Shown in pieces: positions 5,400 through 8,455 of a stretch of 8,455 bases of DNA. Position 1 is the stretch's first letter; each line of letters opens with the position of its first letter. The notes under the pieces were generated by a model. That model made no database searches, was not told the DNA's origin, and was given only the letters and a program-made list of their open reading frames with translations. Position numbers and translations under genes: made by a program. The DNA comes from Lysobacterales bacterium (lineage in GTDB: Bacteria > Pseudomonadota > Gammaproteobacteria > Xanthomonadales > SZUA-36): NCBI GenBank assembly GCA_009692275.1, contig SHZL01000112.1:1-8455 (forward strand). Reading direction: 5' to 3'.

Positions 5400-8300
5400 C
5401 TATTCCTCCAGCGCCAGCAAACTGGCGTTTCCGCCAACTGCTGCCGTATTAATGGTCAATGTTCGCTCCGTGGCAAACCTGAGCACGTAATGTGGACCTC
5501 CCGCTTTGGGCCCGGTTCCGGAAAGCCGCTCTCCGCCGAAAGGTTGGACCCCCACAACAGCACCAATCATGTTGCGATTGACATAGCAATTACCTGCCCT
5601 GATCCGGCTGGAGATATATGCCTGCGTTCTGTCAATTCGGCTGTGTATGCCCAGAGTCAATCCATAGTCAGCGGCATTGATTTCATCAATTACCTTGTCA
5701 AGCTCGCGAGAGCCATAGCGCACTATATGCAAGACGGGGCCAAATACCTCCTTGTGCAGCTGCGCCATGCCATCAATTTCAAAAGCGCAGGGCGCAAAGA
5801 AATGACCATCAAGCGTGGGTGGCAGCGTAACACGAGCGACCAGCCTCGCCTCTTTCTCCATTCGTTGCACGTGATCCTGAAGCAATTTCAAAGCATCCTG
5901 ATCAATCACGGGACCTATGTCAGTGGATAGTTTGCGCGGGTCTCCAATGACCAGTTCCTGCATCGCACCATTCAATAACTGGATTACGTGATCAGCCATG
6001 TCTTTTTGCAAATACAACACGCGCAAGGCTGAGCAGCGCTGGCCCGCGCTCAAAAATGCACTCGAAATGACGTCTTTGACCACTTGCTCAGGCAAAGCGG
6101 AGCTGTCTACCAGCATGGCATTTTGTCCGCCTGTTTCTGCGATCAAGGTGGCCAGAGGGGCATCACGAGCAGCCAGCGAACGGTTGATCAGCCGCGCAGT
6201 TTCCGTAGAGCCCGTGAACGCAACGCCATCGATCCGCGGATCTGAAGTAAGTCTCGCACCAACCGTCGCACCATCTCCCGGAAGCAGTTGCAGCGCAGCC
6301 ACGGGCACACCAGCCTGGTGTAGCAGACGCGTTGCAAACGCAGCAATCGCTGGAGTTTGTTCAGCGGGTTTTGCCAGAACGGTATTTCCTGCCGCCAGGG
6401 CCGCAGTTACCTGGCCGGTAAAAATAGCCAGTGGGAAATTCCATGGGCTGATGCAGGCAAATACACCTTTGCCATGCAGCGACAGTTCGTTCGATTCGCC
6501 CGTCGGTCCGGGCATGAGCATGGGTTGACTGAAATGCTCCCTCGCCTGCAGCGCGTAGTAACGGGCAAAGTCCACTGCCTCGCGCACCTCGGCAATTGCG
6601 TCCCGGATGGTTTTCCCGGCTTCCCGCGCACAGAGCACCATGAGTTCAGGCAGGTTTTGTTCCATCAGATCTGCTGCCCTGTCCAGCATATCCGCACGGG
6701 TGCCGGGGGGCACCCTGTTCCAGCCAGGGGCATAATCACGCGCAGCGGCAATCGATTTCTCGATTTGCTGCTCACCTGCCTGGGTAACAGTTCCCACTAT
6801 GTCTGATAATTGGGCCGGATTGAGCATGTCTGAACGCGCGCCTGGCTGCGTAATCAGGGACAAAGCGAGTATGGGTTCAACATCCCAGCGCCGACCGGCA
6901 AAGCGCTGCATTTGCTCCGCCAGGGATTCAACCGACAACTCATTGGCCAGATTCACGCCGCTGGAATTTTTTCGTTGCGGTCCGTAAAGGTCGCGGGGTA
7001 AAGGTATTCCAGCATGCGCCACCGGCCGCGTGTTTTGCACCTTCAGAATCGGATCTTCTGCGACCTCGGATGCAGGCAGGGATTCATTGACAATCCGGTT
7101 TACAAACGAGGTGTTCGATCCATTTTCCAGCAATCGCCTGACCAGGTAAGGCAGGAGATCTTCATGACTACCAACGGGTGCGTAGACCCTGCAGGCATGC
7201 CGATATCCCGGCGCCTCCATGACCGCGCCATAAAGGTCAGCCCCCATGCCGTGCAAGCGCTGAAACTCGAAATCCAGCCGGTTACCCGCCAGTTCCGTGA
7301 TCACGGCAATGGTATGGGCGTTGTGTGTCGCGAACTGTGGGAAAAATGCCTGCCTGTCTGACAACAAGGCCCTGGCGCAAGCAATGTACGAAACGTCCGT
7401 GTTCGCTTTACGCGTGAACACCGGATATCCGCCGAAACCTTCAACCTGCGCATACTTGATCTCGGAATCCCAGTAGGCGCCTTTGACCAGCCGCACGGGG
7501 ATGCGACGCCCATGGCGGTGTGCCAGATCTGCAAGGAAGTCAATTTCGGGAATTGCACGCTTTTGGTATGCCTGTAGCGCAAGGCCGAACCCGTTCCAGC
7601 CGGCGAGTGCTGGCTCGGCAAACACGCGGGAAAAAACGTCCAGGGTGAGCAGCAACCGCTCCGCTTCCTCGGTGTCGATGGTCAAAGCCATACTGTTGTC
7701 TTTTGCCAGTTGTGCCAGTTCCAGCAGGCGCGGCGCAAGTTCCCTTACCACACGCTCTGCCTGGGCAAACTCAAACCGCGGATGCAAAGCCGACAACTTC
7801 ACCGAAATACTGGGAGCCGAGTAAATGCTGTCTGCCTGGTTGCTTCGGCCAATTGTGCCAATGGCATTGCAATACGCTGCCATGTAGCGATCTGCATCCC
7901 GGCTTGTCAGGGCAGCCTCGCCAAGCATGTCGAAGGAATAGTGGTACATGCGATTGTCTTTCTTGCGCGAACGCTCGATGGCTTCTGCGATGGTGCGCCC
8001 CATGACGTACTGGTATCCCATGATTCGCATAGCCTGCCTAATGGCACCGCGAACCATGGGCTCTCCGCTCCGGTTGATCAGTCGGCCCAGCGCGGCCGAG
8101 AAGTTGTTGGCGGAATTTCCCGAAAAAGCCACCAGCTTTCCGGTCAGCATCAGGCCCCACGTCGAGGCATTCACCAACACTGACGCGCTCTTGCCAACAT
8201 GGGACTCCCAATCGGCATCACCCAATTTGTCTGCAATAAGTTTCTCTGCCGTTGCAGAATCCGGGATGCGCAACAGCGCTTCTGCAAGGCACATAAGTAC

Positions 8301-8455
8301 CACCCCTTCTTCCGAAGAAAGGTCGTACTCCTGCATGAAGGCTTCCATGACCCCCTGGTTGGATTTTCTTGCGCGCACTTGGCTTACCAGGAACTCAGCT
8401 CTTTGTGAAACCCGCTCAACGGCTTCAGGATCCAGCCTCGCACGCTGCAATAATT
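5400..8455 (-). CDS. putA: Bifunctional proline dehydrogenase / L-glutamate gamma-semialdehyde dehydrogenase PutA, 5' end cut by window
   Basis: PutA oxidises proline with FAD, passing electrons to the membrane quinone pool, and then oxidises glutamate semialdehyde to glutamate with NAD+. Positions below count from the TTG codon at 8450. An alpha-helical arm region (about 1-160) contains EGVVLMCLAEALLRIPD (48-64). The proline dehydrogenase barrel spans about 170-450: YSFDMLGEAAL (171-181), SVKLSALHPRFE with Lys218, RLVKGAYWDSEIK (320-332), FEFQRLHGMG (394-403) and the proline-binding pair Arg438/Arg439 in LVRRLLENGSN. The aldehyde dehydrogenase spans about 540-990: SPWNFP (668-673), FTGSTE (745-750), Glu772 in AETGG, and nucleophile Cys806 in SAGQRCSA. 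The C-terminal motif GGNASLL (1006-1012) is intact. There is no long C-terminal extra domain, so this is a short type A enzyme. TTG 8450 is probably not the start: the frame stays open to the edge and the first residues align inside E. coli PutA. A DNA-binding N-terminal domain can be neither shown nor excluded. Confidence 0.97.
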   Translation of the reverse strand, partial: LLQRARLDPEAVERVSQRAEFLVSQVRARKSNQGVMEAFMQEYDLSSEEGVVLMCLAEALLRIPDSATAEKLIADKLGDADWESHVGKSASVLVNASTWGLMLTGKLVAFSGNSANNFSAALGRLINRSGEPMVRGAIRQAMRIMGYQYVMGRTIAEAIERSRKKDNRMYHYSFDMLGEAALTSRDADRYMAAYCNAIGTIGRSNQADSIYSAPSISVKLSALHPRFEFAQAERVVRELAPRLLELAQLAKDNSMALTIDTEEAERLLLTLDVFSRVFAEPALAGWNGFGLALQAYQKRAIPEIDFLADLAHRHGRRIPVRLVKGAYWDSEIKYAQVEGFGGYPVFTRKANTDVSYIACARALLSDRQAFFPQFATHNAHTIAVITELAGNRLDFEFQRLHGMGADLYGAVMEAPGYRHACRVYAPVGSHEDLLPYLVRRLLENGSNTSFVNRIVNESLPASEVAEDPILKVQNTRPVAHAGIPLPRDLYGPQRKNSSGVNLANELSVESLAEQMQRFAGRRWDVEPILALSLITQPGARSDMLNPAQLSDIVGTVTQAGEQQIEKSIAAARDYAPGWNRVPPGTRADMLDRAADLMEQNLPELMVLCAREAGKTIRDAIAEVREAVDFARYYALQAREHFSQPMLMPGPTGESNELSLHGKGVFACISPWNFPLAIFTGQVTAALAAGNTVLAKPAEQTPAIAAFATRLLHQAGVPVAALQLLPGDGATVGARLTSDPRIDGVAFTGSTETARLINRSLAARDAPLATLIAETGGQNAMLVDSSALPEQVVKDVISSAFLSAGQRCSALRVLYLQKDMADHVIQLLNGAMQELVIGDPRKLSTDIGPVIDQDALKLLQDHVQRMEKEARLVARVTLPPTLDGHFFAPCAFEIDGMAQLHKEVFGPVLHIVRYGSRELDKVIDEINAADYGLTLGIHSRIDRTQAYISSRIRAGNCYVNRNMIGAVVGVQPFGGERLSGTGPKAGGPHYVLRFATERTLTINTAAVGGNASLLALEE
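5412..5436 (-). other. Two overlapping, mutually exclusive small hairpins at the putA 3' end
   Basis: On the minus strand, TGGCG (5436-5432), loop GAAA, CGCCA (5427-5423) forms a 5-bp stem with a GNRA tetraloop. The same bases also pair in a second way: CGCCAG (5427-5422), loop TTTG, CTGGCG (5417-5412), a perfect 6-bp stem. The bases encode the conserved PutA C-terminal motif GGNASLLA, so the pairing may be coincidental. No T-tract follows, so neither hairpin is a standard terminator. Inverted repeats are certain; a role is not. Confidence 0.35.

Noticed and set aside
5394..5930. Plus-strand open frame overlapping the putA 3' end
   Set aside because: Shadow of the strongly conserved PutA dehydrogenase domain; no ribosome binding site or family resemblance.
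8448..8450. TTG as the start codon of putA
   Set aside because: The frame continues open to the window edge, no ribosome binding site can be seen in the five bases left, and the residues align inside known PutA proteins.
1..8455. Mobile element, defence system, CRISPR array or RNA gene
   Set aside because: No transposase, integrase, terminal inverted repeat, regularly spaced repeat, tRNA fold or defence domain was found; all seven genes are typical chromosomal ones with uniform composition.

Overview
The window reads as an ordinary chromosomal stretch from a gammaproteobacterium outside the enteric group. The evidence is a split type II secretion pair (GspA/GspB, the ExeA/ExeB type), a DUF1820 protein, a PutA resembling gammaproteobacterial enzymes through most of its length, and moderately GC-rich, densely packed genes. 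No genus can be named safely. No tRNA, rRNA, CRISPR array, insertion sequence, phage gene or attachment site was seen. Coding density is near complete: the longest stretch without a gene is 40 bases.

Layout. Two plus-strand genes fill the left end: the 3' part of an S41 carboxyl-terminal processing protease (cut by the left edge), then a DJ-1/PfpI-family gene that almost overlaps it. A rho-independent terminator follows immediately (1648-1670). The other five genes are all on the minus strand and converge on that terminator. In their reading order from the right edge they are putA (5' end cut off), gspA, gspB, a rhomboid intramembrane protease, and a small DUF1820 gene.

How the genes fit together. 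putA encodes the bifunctional flavoenzyme/dehydrogenase that oxidises proline to glutamate. gspA and gspB lie 2 bases apart and encode the inner-membrane, peptidoglycan-binding ATPase complex that helps the secretin of the type II secretion system assemble in the envelope. The rhomboid protease starts 15 bases after gspB and DUF1820 starts 38 bases after the rhomboid gene, so gspA-gspB-rhomboid-DUF1820 looks like one transcription unit. putA ends only 40 bases before gspA with no clear terminator, so read-through from putA is possible. The S41 protease also works on envelope proteins, so envelope maintenance is a loose theme.

I do not see a clearly new system. The most interesting question is whether the rhomboid protease has a functional link to the type II secretion pair it sits behind. 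Other points worth checking are the DUF1820 gene in the same unit, a weakly recognisable domain in GspA, a perfect 11-bp tandem duplication at the rhomboid stop codon, and two mutually exclusive hairpins at the putA 3' end.
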